Assembly (NCBI GenBank): GCA_015523685.1
Contig: WAJW01000046.1
Span: 1 to 17,468 of the forward strand
Source of the DNA: Archaeoglobaceae archaeon
Lineage (GTDB): Archaea; Halobacteriota; Archaeoglobi; Archaeoglobales; JdFR-42
DNA length: 17,468 nt
Direction of reading: 5' to 3'
Shown: piece by piece, positions 1-6,953 of the stretch
Position numbering within the stretch: position 1 is the first letter of the stretch
Layout: each line of letters opens with the position of its first letter
Notes under the pieces: generated by a model
Seen by the model: the letters and a program-made list of their open reading frames with translations, nothing else
The model's database searches: none
What the model was told of the DNA's origin: nothing
Program-made: the position numbers and the translations under genes

Positions 1-21
1 TAAGTGTGTGTTGTGATGCCA

Positions 22-41
22 AAAAACAATGTCTTGTTTTT
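22..41. terminator. AT-rich inverted repeat with T-tract, candidate bidirectional terminator
   Basis: An 8-base perfect inverted repeat (AAAAACAA at 22-29, TTGTTTTT at 34-41) with a 4-base loop is followed by a further T-run to base 47. Read on either strand it gives a U-rich 3' end. It lies about 80 bases beyond the stop of the leftward dihydroorotase gene, so it could end that transcript, or one arriving from the left. The stem is nearly all A-T, so the T-tract may matter more than the hairpin, as in archaeal termination. No gene is supported in bases 1-120. Confidence 0.35.
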
Positions 42-120
42 GTTTTTATCTCAGCATTTAGTTCGTGCATTTAAGTCTGAATGGACCTTTTCATGGTAAT
101 GCGGAAAAGTACTACCGCAA

Positions 121-1344
121 TCAAATCTCAATTCCCGATCCTCTCTTCACCAGCACCTCACCGTTATCAAAAGCCAGTTTACCCCGCAGAATGACTTTCT
201 CGGGGAAAATTGCAGAAAACCCTTCGAAAGGTGTCCATTCAGCCATTGAATACATCTTTTCAGTCTTTATTTCACTCACATTTCTGATATCGAAGATAGC
301 GAGGGACGCATAAAAGCCCTCTTTTATCCATCCATAACCATCTATATCAAATATCCTTGCAGGGTTCTCAGAAATCCTCTCCACAAGTTTTTTCAGAGAG
401 AAAACTCCCCGTGTTGCCATATCAAGGAGGAGTGGATACATAAACTCCACATTTGGGAATCCCGGAAACCCTTCTCTCTTCTCTTCAAATGTGTGGGGTG
501 CATGATCGGAGGCAATTACATCTATCTCAGACAACATGGAGATAAGGGACCTTCTCTCCTCCTCGCTCCTCAGGGGTGGGTTTACATTGTACATTATTGA
601 ATCCGCATCCTCAGTTGAAAGGAGAAGATGATGGGGTGTTACTTCCATCTGTGAGTTCCCCGAACGTGCCAGTCTGACGGAACTGCCAAGAGAGACGTGG
701 CAGAAGTAAAAATCTCCCTGTCCTGAACATTTCTTTACAGCCTTTAATTCCGCTTCAGGGGGTCTCAACTCCCAGTTTCCCCCCTTTCCATCTCTGATCT
801 CCTCCGGGTCCTCTGCATGAACCGTGATAATATCTCTGATATTTCTCCTTACCTCGAACAGGATTTCATAGGGAATCTCAAAATTTTCGCTCTGATGTTG
901 AAGAAACACCTCCCCCACTGCATTTGGATTTACTTTCTCAAGGATCTTCTTTATTTCAGAGTGATTTTCCTTTGTCAGGGCGAGATTAACCCGAAAATCA
1001 ACATAAGAACTCCTCTCTGCCAACTTCATTCTTTTTCTGAAAATCCCCTCATCATGGATTGGTGGATCTGTGTTGGGCTGGTCAATAACCACAACTGTGC
1101 CCCCCCTGAGAGCTGCCCTTGAGCCTGTTTCCCATGTTTCCTTATGTTTTTCCCTGAAATCCCGAAAATGAACATGGCAATCAACTGCTCCCGGTAAAAT
1201 CAGTTTCCTCCCGGCATCAATTACCTCATCTCCCTTCAAATTTTTCCCTACTTCTGAAATCCTCTCCCCGTTTATTCCAATATCACATTCTATGATCTCT
1301 CCTCCGATGTATACATGCCCACCCCTGATGACCATATCGTGCAT
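121..1344 (-). CDS. pyrC: Dihydroorotase
   Basis: The 407-residue product belongs to the amidohydrolase superfamily and would cyclise N-carbamoyl-aspartate to dihydroorotate in cytosolic pyrimidine synthesis. Visible metal-site motifs in order: DCHVHFRD (His57, His59), VHAED (His176), CHVS (His216) and SDHAPHT (Asp280). The substrate-loop motif NVNPPLR is at 253-259. The length is normal for archaeal/type I enzymes. Where many dihydroorotases have the carboxylated lysine in a GFKIFM-like segment, this one reads VGEVFLQ (143-149), with Glu145 at the lysine position by my eye alignment. The ATG at 1344 is the first in frame after the divergent promoter and is probably leaderless. It is transcribed away from hemD and no pyr partner is visible. 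Confidence 0.93.
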   Translation of the reverse strand: MHDMVIRGGHVYIGGEIIECDIGINGERISEVGKNLKGDEVIDAGRKLILPGAVDCHVHFRDFREKHKETWETGSRAALRGGTVVVIDQPNTDPPIHDEGIFRKRMKLAERSSYVDFRVNLALTKENHSEIKKILEKVNPNAVGEVFLQHQSENFEIPYEILFEVRRNIRDIITVHAEDPEEIRDGKGGNWELRPPEAELKAVKKCSGQGDFYFCHVSLGSSVRLARSGNSQMEVTPHHLLLSTEDADSIMYNVNPPLRSEEERRSLISMLSEIDVIASDHAPHTFEEKREGFPGFPNVEFMYPLLLDMATRGVFSLKKLVERISENPARIFDIDGYGWIKEGFYASLAIFDIRNVSEIKTEKMYSMAEWTPFEGFSAIFPEKVILRGKLAFDNGEVLVKRGSGIEI

Positions 1345-1365
1345 TGAAGGATTCTATTGAAAGTG

Positions 1366-1379
1366 AAACTATATATGAA
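1366..1379. promoter_or_regulatory. Shared TATA element between divergent pyrC and hemD
   Basis: The 57-bp gap between the two start codons contains one TATA-like sequence, AAACTATATATGAA, whose core ATATAT (1371-1376) is palindromic. Its centre lies about 28 bases from each start codon (1344 on minus, 1402 on plus), which is the normal TATA-to-transcription-start distance in archaea. Both transcripts would then be leaderless or nearly so. No well-spaced ribosome binding site precedes either start; the AAAGGA before hemD is only one base from the ATG. The use in both directions is inferred from geometry only. Confidence 0.5.
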
Positions 1380-1401
1380 TGTTTGACATCAGCTAAAGGA
1401 C

Positions 1402-2139
1402 ATGAAGAGGGTGGCATTTTTCAGACCTGCAGAATATGCAGATGAAACCATCAGAATGTTTCAGGAAAACGGTCTTCATGTTCTTCATGCACCTCTTCTC
1501 ATGATCAAAGAATTTCCTGAGAAAATAGGAGAGCTCGAGAGAAGGCTCGAGGATACGGGCGTGGACTTTCTGATCTTCACCAGCAGAACTTCAGTGAGAA
1601 TCGTGATGAAGCATATAGATTTGAACAGGCGGAAGATGCATGAAATAATTGCGATCGGCCCTGTTACAGCGGGAGAACTGAGAAATTTCGGTATAACCCC
1701 ACTCGTGCCAGGTAAATATACATCCGCTGATATCGTGGAAGAGTTTGAAGAAATCCTTGAAGGAAAGAATGTGGTGGTTGTGAGAAGTGATAAGGGAGAT
1801 CCAGCCATTTACAGGCTCGGAAATGTTTGCAAACTGGAGGAAATTGCAATATACACCCTCGTTCCAGCCAGAGGAAAGGCACAGGAAGATCTGCTCAGAA
1901 GGATCTCTTCTGGTGAGGTTGATGTGGTTGTTTTCTCAAGCTCCATGATGGTGGACTCATTTTTCGATCTCGCGGTCGAACTGGGCCTTTATGAAGATAT
2001 AAAGGGTGCCCTTCAGAAAATATCCCTTGTGGCAATAGGCCCACCCACGGAGAGAAAACTGAAAAAATTTGGTTTAAATCCCGCTGTTCCATCTGAACAC
2101 ACATTCAGAGGAATTCTGAAACTGATAAACACCAGTTAG
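1402..2139 (+). CDS. hemD: Uroporphyrinogen-III synthase
   Basis: The 245-residue protein matches the low-conservation HemD family in length and pattern. An N-terminal beta strand (KRVAFFRP) leads to FTSRTSV (59-65) in the first alpha/beta domain. An AIGPVTAGEL segment and the paired VVFSSSMMVDSF and AIGPPTERKLKKFGL segments follow in the second. HemD closes and inverts ring D of hydroxymethylbilane to give uroporphyrinogen III, the precursor of sirohydrochlorin and thus of the corrin made by the downstream operon. It is separated from cbiM by 100 bp that contain a promoter, so it is probably its own transcription unit, though read-through is possible. The ATG at 1402 sits at the expected transcription start, so the mRNA is likely leaderless. 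Confidence 0.88.
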   Translation: MKRVAFFRPAEYADETIRMFQENGLHVLHAPLLMIKEFPEKIGELERRLEDTGVDFLIFTSRTSVRIVMKHIDLNRRKMHEIIAIGPVTAGELRNFGITPLVPGKYTSADIVEEFEEILEGKNVVVVRSDKGDPAIYRLGNVCKLEEIAIYTLVPARGKAQEDLLRRISSGEVDVVVFSSSMMVDSFFDLAVELGLYEDIKGALQKISLVAIGPPTERKLKKFGLNPAVPSEHTFRGILKLINTS

Positions 2140-2147
2140 ACCTGTTA

Positions 2148-2172
2148 TTCGGATTTTATGATTTTATTAAAA
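2148..2172 (+). terminator. T-rich stretch after hemD
   Basis: Immediately after the hemD stop the plus strand runs TATTCGGATTTTATGATTTT with further T/A bases and no stable hairpin. Archaeal termination commonly uses such U-rich stretches, so this is a plausible hemD terminator just before the cbiM promoter. It could equally be part of the AT-rich promoter region. Confidence 0.3.
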
Positions 2173-2232
2173 AAAGCAAAATTTATATACTCAAATTTTC
2201 TTTATTTGACTCAGAAAAATTTGTTCAGGAGG
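2171..2232 (+). promoter_or_regulatory. Promoter and ribosome binding site of the cobalamin operon
   Basis: A purine-rich BRE-like run (AAAAAGCAAAA, 2171-2181) precedes a TATA box TTTATATA (2182-2189). A transcription start near 2210-2215 would leave a leader of about 25-30 bases. A full Shine-Dalgarno sequence AGGAGG (2227-2232) lies 7 bases before the cbiM ATG. The leader is too short to hold a cobalamin riboswitch, so any B12 or cobalt response would need a protein regulator. I see no clear operator palindrome. Confidence 0.6.
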
Positions 2233-2239
2233 AAAATCA

Positions 2240-2914
2240 ATGCATATAGCTGAAGGTTTCCTTCCCCATCCATGGTGGGAGATATGGTTTGTTCTGGCCA
2301 TTCCTGTATTAATCTATGGAATACACAGGTTGAAAATCCTGATTTCTGATAGGCCTGAATTGAAAACAATGATTGCCCTTGCTGGTGCGTTCATATTCGT
2401 GCTGTCCTCACTCAAAATACCCTCAGTTACCGGAAGCTGTTCCCATCCCACCGGAACGGGTCTTGCGGTTGTTCTATTTGGGCCGTGGATAACCTCCGTA
2501 CTTTCAGCGATAGTCTTGCTTTATCAGGCCCTCTTACTCGCTCATGGAGGACTATCGACCTTTGGGGCAAATGTGTCCTCAATGGGTATAATAGGACCGT
2601 TTGCAGGATGGGTGGTCTATAAGATCATGAGAAAATTCGGAATAGGGGTCTTTAAAACAGTCTTTGTTGTTTCGGTTATCTCAGACTGGTTCACCTACAT
2701 AGTCACATCATTTCAGCTCGGCCTTGCGTTTCCTTCAACCCATGGAGGAGTTCTGGCATCTTCAGGGGTGTTTCTCTCAATCTTTGCCATAACTCAGATT
2801 CCCCTTGCCATAATTGAGGGGCTTGCCGCCACAGCCTTATTCAGATACCTCGTTCAGCTGAAGCCGGATGTTGCTGATCTGGTTAAATCCACACGATCAG
2901 AGGTGACAGGATGA
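2240..2914 (+). CDS. cbiM: ECF cobalt transporter substrate-binding membrane subunit CbiM
   Basis: The 224-residue protein begins with MHIAEGFLP, the conserved N terminus whose amino group and His2 coordinate the metal in the CbiM/NikM family. It carries the family segments SVTGSCSHPTGTGL and STFGANVSSMGIIGP and about seven hydrophobic membrane spans. CbiM is the metal-specificity (S) component of the cobalt ECF importer in the cytoplasmic membrane. It is followed directly by cbiN through an ATGA overlap, and by cbiQ and cbiO. The cobalamin gene context supports cobalt rather than nickel. A strong AGGAGG site fixes the start. Confidence 0.95.
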   Translation: MHIAEGFLPHPWWEIWFVLAIPVLIYGIHRLKILISDRPELKTMIALAGAFIFVLSSLKIPSVTGSCSHPTGTGLAVVLFGPWITSVLSAIVLLYQALLLAHGGLSTFGANVSSMGIIGPFAGWVVYKIMRKFGIGVFKTVFVVSVISDWFTYIVTSFQLGLAFPSTHGGVLASSGVFLSIFAITQIPLAIIEGLAATALFRYLVQLKPDVADLVKSTRSEVTG

Positions 2915-3186
2915 ACCCCAGAATTGTTTTTCCCTTACTGATTCTTTCCACCTATCTCATTTCCGGAGTTGTGATGGGTGCAGAATGGTCAGGTGCGGAC
3001 GATCTGGCAATGCAGAAAATACACGAGATAACGGGTGGGGAATACAGACCATGGATGCGTCCGCTGTGGGAGCCTCCGAGCGGTGAAATTGAGACATTTC
3101 TGTTCTCACTGCAGTCAGCCATCGGTGCCCTTATAATCGGATATTTCCTGGGATATTACAGAGGCCTGAAAAAAACCGGTGGATGA
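2911..3186 (+). CDS. cbiN: Cobalt transporter auxiliary subunit CbiN
   Basis: This small 91-residue protein has two hydrophobic spans (about 4-22 and 63-83) and the CbiN signature in the loop between them: WSGADDLA, then YRPWMRPLWEPPSGEIE leading into FLFSLQSAIGALIIGY. CbiN is the short accessory subunit that loads cobalt onto CbiM; its presence separates cobalt CbiMNQO systems from most nickel NikMQO systems. Its ATG overlaps the cbiM stop (ATGA), implying coupled translation. Confidence 0.95.
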   Translation: MNPRIVFPLLILSTYLISGVVMGAEWSGADDLAMQKIHEITGGEYRPWMRPLWEPPSGEIETFLFSLQSAIGALIIGYFLGYYRGLKKTGG

Positions 3187-3187
3187 G

Positions 3188-3952
3188 ATGGAGCTGATGA
3201 ATCTTGAGGCCTATGCTATAAAGAGTCCGGCGAGGAAACTGAATCCTTACATAAGAGTGTTTCTCTCCGTGGGAGCCCTGTTCATAGCAGTAGTTGCAAA
3301 TTCTCCTGCATCCTCCATCTATGTATTCCTTTTTATGCTGATTCTCATCCTCTTTTTTGCCAGAATACCGTCAGGTGTCGTTTTTAAACTTCTGGTTCTC
3401 CCCATGTCCTTTGTGATTCCCGCAAGTCTTGTCATAGCTTTTCTTCAGGGAGAACACGCGATTTTCAGTTTAAATGCAGGATTCGCAACCATCCGTATAT
3501 ACCGTGAGGGTGTTATGACATCTGTGGAAACATTATTCAGATCTCTTGCTGGAATATCAAGTCTCTATTTCCTGATACTAACAACAACCATGAGCGAGCT
3601 TTTCTCCATACTCAAATCCATGAGATTTCCAGATTTCTTTATAGAAATCTCAATGATGGTTTACAGATTCATATTCATATTCCTCGAGGAGATGGAGATA
3701 ATGGTGACCGCCACCGCTTCAAGACTCGGATTTTCAAACTTCAGATCACACTTGAGGAGTTTTGGAATGCTGGGAAGCATGCTTTTTATAAAAACACTCG
3801 AAAAAGGCGAGAAAATACAGATTGCAATGGAATCAAGATGCTATGATGGTAAAATACCGTATTTAAAACTTCAGTTTCCACCTGCAGGGCAGATAATCCT
3901 TCTCATACTTATTCTTCTATCGATGACGATGGTGTCCATGTTATACCGATGA
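3188..3952 (+). CDS. cbiQ: ECF transporter transmembrane subunit CbiQ
   Basis: CbiQ is the T component that couples CbiM to the CbiO ATPase. The roughly 254-residue hydrophobic protein shows the two EcfT coupling motifs near its C-terminal third: an Ala/Arg/Gly motif in TATASRLGFS and the related MESRCYDG. Several membrane spans precede them and one ends the protein. The start is uncertain: a GTG at 3179 overlaps cbiN by 8 bases and adds three residues. The ATG at 3188 has GGTGGA a few bases upstream and is preferred; another in-frame ATG lies at 3197. Confidence 0.92.
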   Translation: MELMNLEAYAIKSPARKLNPYIRVFLSVGALFIAVVANSPASSIYVFLFMLILILFFARIPSGVVFKLLVLPMSFVIPASLVIAFLQGEHAIFSLNAGFATIRIYREGVMTSVETLFRSLAGISSLYFLILTTTMSELFSILKSMRFPDFFIEISMMVYRFIFIFLEEMEIMVTATASRLGFSNFRSHLRSFGMLGSMLFIKTLEKGEKIQIAMESRCYDGKIPYLKLQFPPAGQIILLILILLSMTMVSMLYR

Positions 3953-5244
3953 GAGTGATTGAGATGAAAGTTATAGAGACAAGAGGGCTGGAATTCACAT
4001 ACCCGGGCGGATTGAGAGCATTAAAAGGTGTGGATTTCCATCTCAGGGAAGGGGAGAGAGCAGTGCTCATAGGTCACAACGGAGCGGGAAAAACAACACT
4101 GACACTTCATTTCAATGGAATTCTCAGGCCGACAAAAGGGGAGGTACTTTTCAGAGGTGAGCCACTCAGATATGACAGGAAATTTCTGAGATATATAAGA
4201 ACCAAAGTTGGAATTGTTTTTCAGAACCCGGATGATCAGATAATTGCTCCAACCGTGAAACAGGATGTCGCTTTCGGTCCCGCAAATCTCGGCCTACCTG
4301 AAGATGAAATTGAAAAAAGGGTGAGGAATGCTCTCAGGGCTGTTGGAGTGGAAAAGTACTCCGAACATCCACCCCATCAACTGAGTTTTGGGCTTAAAAA
4401 AAGGGTTGCCATAGCGGGGATCCTGGCAATGGATCCTGAAGTTATAATTTTCGATGAGCCAACTGCCAATCTCGACCCCCAGAGCTCAGAAGAATTTCTT
4501 GACCTTCTTGATGAGCTCTCGATAAGCGGTAAGACGCTGATGCTCGTGACTCATGACGTGGAAATTGCATATGAGTGGGCTGAAAGGGTGTGGGTCCTGC
4601 ATGAGGGCATGGTCGTTGCACACGGAGACCCCAACGAAATATTCTCCAATTCTAAACTTATCAAAACCATAAGGATGAAAAGGCCGAAGATTCTCGAAAT
4701 ATACAGAAATTTAAGGGAAAGATCCTTTGCCAAGCCGGGGAGGATACCAAAGAATGTTCTGGAGCTTATAGATTCGATAGAGATACCGAACTTGAGATAC
4801 ATACCCGATGGAGAGGGACTGGATGGAAGGATAATACACAGAAGGGATGGATGGGCAGTTGTTGAGACAGCAGAAACTCGAAAGAGGGGGAGGATTGTTA
4901 TATGTGATTCTGAAGTGATGGATGAGAACGATCTTGTTAAAATGACGGATTCCGAGGATATACATTATATCGGCGCAATGGGGACCAAAGCTAAATCAAG
5001 ATTGATTGAAACAGGAATAGTGCCGGATTTTACGTCAAATGTGGTCAATAATTCCATACTCAAGGCTCTTGCAGGGTACAACTGCCTGATCATGACATCC
5101 GGGGGGATGATAAGACATGCGGAGAGGAGAATAAAAGATTATTCAATGAGTTGCGGTATAGGCATACCCGTTGAAATAATCCCCTCCAGTCCGGATTATG
5201 AAAGAGCGGAGGTAAAGAATGCAGGGCTGTCATACGAAGGATGA
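3949..5244 (+). CDS. cbiO: Cobalt transporter ATPase CbiO with C-terminal extension
   Basis: Residues about 6-245 form an ABC ATPase: Walker A GHNGAGKTT (42-50), Q-loop FQNPDDQ (91-97), signature LSFGLKKR (145-152), Walker B VIIFDEPTANLDP (165-177) and switch His202. It would power cobalt uptake with CbiMNQ. A typical CbiO is about 270-280 residues, but this one has 431. The extra part (about 280-431) looks globular, with HYIGAMGTKAKSRLIETGI (339-357) and CLIMTSGGMIRHAERRI (379-395). I do not recognise a domain there; a ligand-binding or regulatory role is only inference. The ATG at 3949 overlaps the cbiQ stop (ATGA); a second in-frame ATG lies at 3964. Confidence 0.92.
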   Translation: MRVIEMKVIETRGLEFTYPGGLRALKGVDFHLREGERAVLIGHNGAGKTTLTLHFNGILRPTKGEVLFRGEPLRYDRKFLRYIRTKVGIVFQNPDDQIIAPTVKQDVAFGPANLGLPEDEIEKRVRNALRAVGVEKYSEHPPHQLSFGLKKRVAIAGILAMDPEVIIFDEPTANLDPQSSEEFLDLLDELSISGKTLMLVTHDVEIAYEWAERVWVLHEGMVVAHGDPNEIFSNSKLIKTIRMKRPKILEIYRNLRERSFAKPGRIPKNVLELIDSIEIPNLRYIPDGEGLDGRIIHRRDGWAVVETAETRKRGRIVICDSEVMDENDLVKMTDSEDIHYIGAMGTKAKSRLIETGIVPDFTSNVVNNSILKALAGYNCLIMTSGGMIRHAERRIKDYSMSCGIGIPVEIIPSSPDYERAEVKNAGLSYEG

Positions 5245-5737
5245 AATAATCTCAATAGTGATGGACAAGCTTTCCCCATCTGAAAACGAGACATTTGCCG
5301 ATATTGGCTGTGGATCGGGAAGGGTGAGCCTGAAAGCCTCAAAACTGTTCGGGAAAGTTTATTCTGTTGATGTGCGTGAAGAACTGGTTAAAAAATTCAG
5401 GAAGAAGATTGAAATTTCAGGAATTGAGAATATAGAGGTCATTCATTCTCACGGAAAAGAATTTCTTGCTTCAGCCGGGAAAATAGACAAGATATTTTTT
5501 GGCGGGACGAAGAACATAGAGGATATGCTGGAAATAGCGTCCAGGAAATCAAAGGCATTTGCTGTCAATCTGGCAAGAGTGGATGTCACGGGAAGGGTAA
5601 TAGCAAAGATGAGAGAACTCAATGTATACAGAGAGTCCCTTATTGTGAATATCTCCAGAGGTTACGAACTGGCAGGAGGTATAGCCTTCAGATCACTCAA
5701 CCCGGTATTCATCGTTATCGGGGAGGCCAGATCATGA
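5219..5737 (+). CDS. cbiT: Cobalt-precorrin-6B C15-methyltransferase (decarboxylating)
   Basis: The 172-residue class I SAM methyltransferase has HTKDEIISIVMDKL at the N terminus, the SAM-binding DIGCGSG (28-34), the acidic strand VYSVDVREE and the CbiT-type IFFGGTKNIEDML. CbiT methylates C15 and decarboxylates the C12 acetate side chain of the corrin ring. It stands alone, not fused to CbiE as in CobL; CbiE is encoded separately at the other end of the operon. A GGAGGT site (5208-5213) inside the cbiO tail supports the ATG at 5219, giving a 26-base overlap with cbiO. Confidence 0.9.
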   Translation: MQGCHTKDEIISIVMDKLSPSENETFADIGCGSGRVSLKASKLFGKVYSVDVREELVKKFRKKIEISGIENIEVIHSHGKEFLASAGKIDKIFFGGTKNIEDMLEIASRKSKAFAVNLARVDVTGRVIAKMRELNVYRESLIVNISRGYELAGGIAFRSLNPVFIVIGEARS

Positions 5738-6393
5738 ATTTTGAACTCCTCACTATCAGTGCGATTTCAATTGCATTTCTCCACTCTCTCGCACCTGACC
5801 ACTACATACCCATAATCGTTCTTTCAAGGGCAAAGAAAATGGGGATTAGAGGGACTCTCACCATGTCATTTCTCGCAGGGAGCCTTCACGTTGGGTTGTC
5901 CGCATTTCTGGGCATAGCGATCTGGAAGGGAATTGATGTAACGGGAATTGCAGGATACATGGAGAGAGTGTCACCATTCCTGCTTATTGTATTTGGAGTT
6001 GCGTACGCAATTCTTTCCATTACGAGAGGTCATTCTCACCGAAGCTCAGGGTCTCTTGTAACATTACTTCTTGTTCTCGGGCTATCTCCGTGTATTCCAT
6101 TCATACCCGTGATACTTACGGCAGATACATTCCAGCAGGCTCTTAAAATTGCTGTGGTGTTTTCCACCGCAACCCTGATCACAATACTCACACTCACATA
6201 TCTGAGCTACAGGGCAATGCGCCCCCCGGAATTTGTCCACGGTCTCGAAGATCTCCTCGCTGGATTAATTATTTCAGTTACGGGTTTGGTGGTCCTGGTT
6301 ATTGAAAAAATGCTGGTAGACGTAAAAACGTTCATGGAGAGATGGATATGCTGTATGGAGTGGGACTCGGGCCCGGATCCCCGGACCTTCTAA
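5734..6393 (+). CDS. NicO/UreH-like membrane protein, putative cobalt or nickel transporter
   Basis: The 219-residue polytopic membrane protein has roughly six hydrophobic segments. In the first, HSLAPDH (His17, Asp22, His23) matches the His-x4-Asp-His metal motif of nickel/cobalt transporters and their NicO/RcnA/UreH relatives. A second histidine lies in AGSLHVG (His52), and a cytosolic or periplasmic loop has RGHSHR (His100, His102). By location and motif it probably moves Co2+ (or Ni2+); direction cannot be read from sequence. It starts in an ATGA overlap with cbiT, and its stop lies 46 bases inside cbiL. Its last residues (CCMEWDSGPDPRTF) are read from the other frame of the cbiL start and may not be functional. 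Family assignment is moderate. Confidence 0.7.
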   Translation: MNFELLTISAISIAFLHSLAPDHYIPIIVLSRAKKMGIRGTLTMSFLAGSLHVGLSAFLGIAIWKGIDVTGIAGYMERVSPFLLIVFGVAYAILSITRGHSHRSSGSLVTLLLVLGLSPCIPFIPVILTADTFQQALKIAVVFSTATLITILTLTYLSYRAMRPPEFVHGLEDLLAGLIISVTGLVVLVIEKMLVDVKTFMERWICCMEWDSGPDPRTF

Positions 6394-6953
6394 CCCTGAA
6401 AGCCATAAGGGTGATCAGAGAAGTTAATGAGGTAATCGTCCCGGGCGACATATCTTACTCCATTGTGTCGGAATTCAGGAATCCCAGACTTGTGAGATTC
6501 CCAATGGGCAGGGGCGAGGAAATTGCAGTGAAATTATCGAAAGAACTTTCCATAAGATGCATGGACGAGGACATTGCATTTGCATGCATGGGAGACCCTG
6601 CCTTCTTTTCAACTTTCCAGCTTGTTGCTGAGAAGGTCCTGGAGTTGAATCCAGACATAAGAATTGAGATGGTTCCCGGTATCCCGAGCTTCACGTCCGT
6701 CTTTTCCCGGATGAACATGTTTGTAAGGAATTCATTGCTCTTAACAGTCCCGGGGGAGAGAGATGTTAAATACACTGTCATGCTGAAATGCACAAAACCT
6801 GGGATTGCCCTTGAAGAGATGAGGATGCTCGGGATGAATGAAATGTATCTGGCGGAGAAGATCTTCATGGATGATGAAAAAATATCGGAAATTGGAGAGA
6901 GACCACCTGAAAAAACGGGTTACCTTTCCCTTCTCGTAGGTGTGAGGAGATGA
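6348..6953 (+). CDS. cbiL: Cobalt-factor II / cobalt-precorrin-2 C20-methyltransferase
   Basis: This uroporphyrin-type (class III) methyltransferase of about 201 residues begins LYGVGLGPGSPDLLTLKA, the CbiL N-terminal loop. It has GDPAFFSTF, matching the CbiL-type GDPSxYSTF, and EMVPGIPSFTS, the hallmark that separates it from CbiF/CbiH. It adds the C20 methyl group to cobalt-sirohydrochlorin. It is somewhat shorter than bacterial CbiL. Start choice: GGAGAG (6336-6341) is properly spaced for the ATG at 6348, while the ATG at 6342 abuts it. Confidence 0.92.
   Translation: MLYGVGLGPGSPDLLTLKAIRVIREVNEVIVPGDISYSIVSEFRNPRLVRFPMGRGEEIAVKLSKELSIRCMDEDIAFACMGDPAFFSTFQLVAEKVLELNPDIRIEMVPGIPSFTSVFSRMNMFVRNSLLLTVPGERDVKYTVMLKCTKPGIALEEMRMLGMNEMYLAEKIFMDDEKISEIGERPPEKTGYLSLLVGVRR

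Noticed and set aside
65..313. 82-codon plus-strand frame at the left edge
   Set aside because: It lies mostly antisense to the C-terminal end of pyrC and has no ribosome binding site or recognisable motif.
2140..2239. Possible cobalamin riboswitch upstream of cbiM
   Set aside because: The leader after the TATA box is only about 30 bases and no B12-box-like sequence is seen; such riboswitches are a bacterial feature.
2240..2914. NikM (nickel) identity for the CbiM homologue
   Set aside because: A cbiN gene follows directly and the operon encodes corrin synthesis, both pointing to cobalt.
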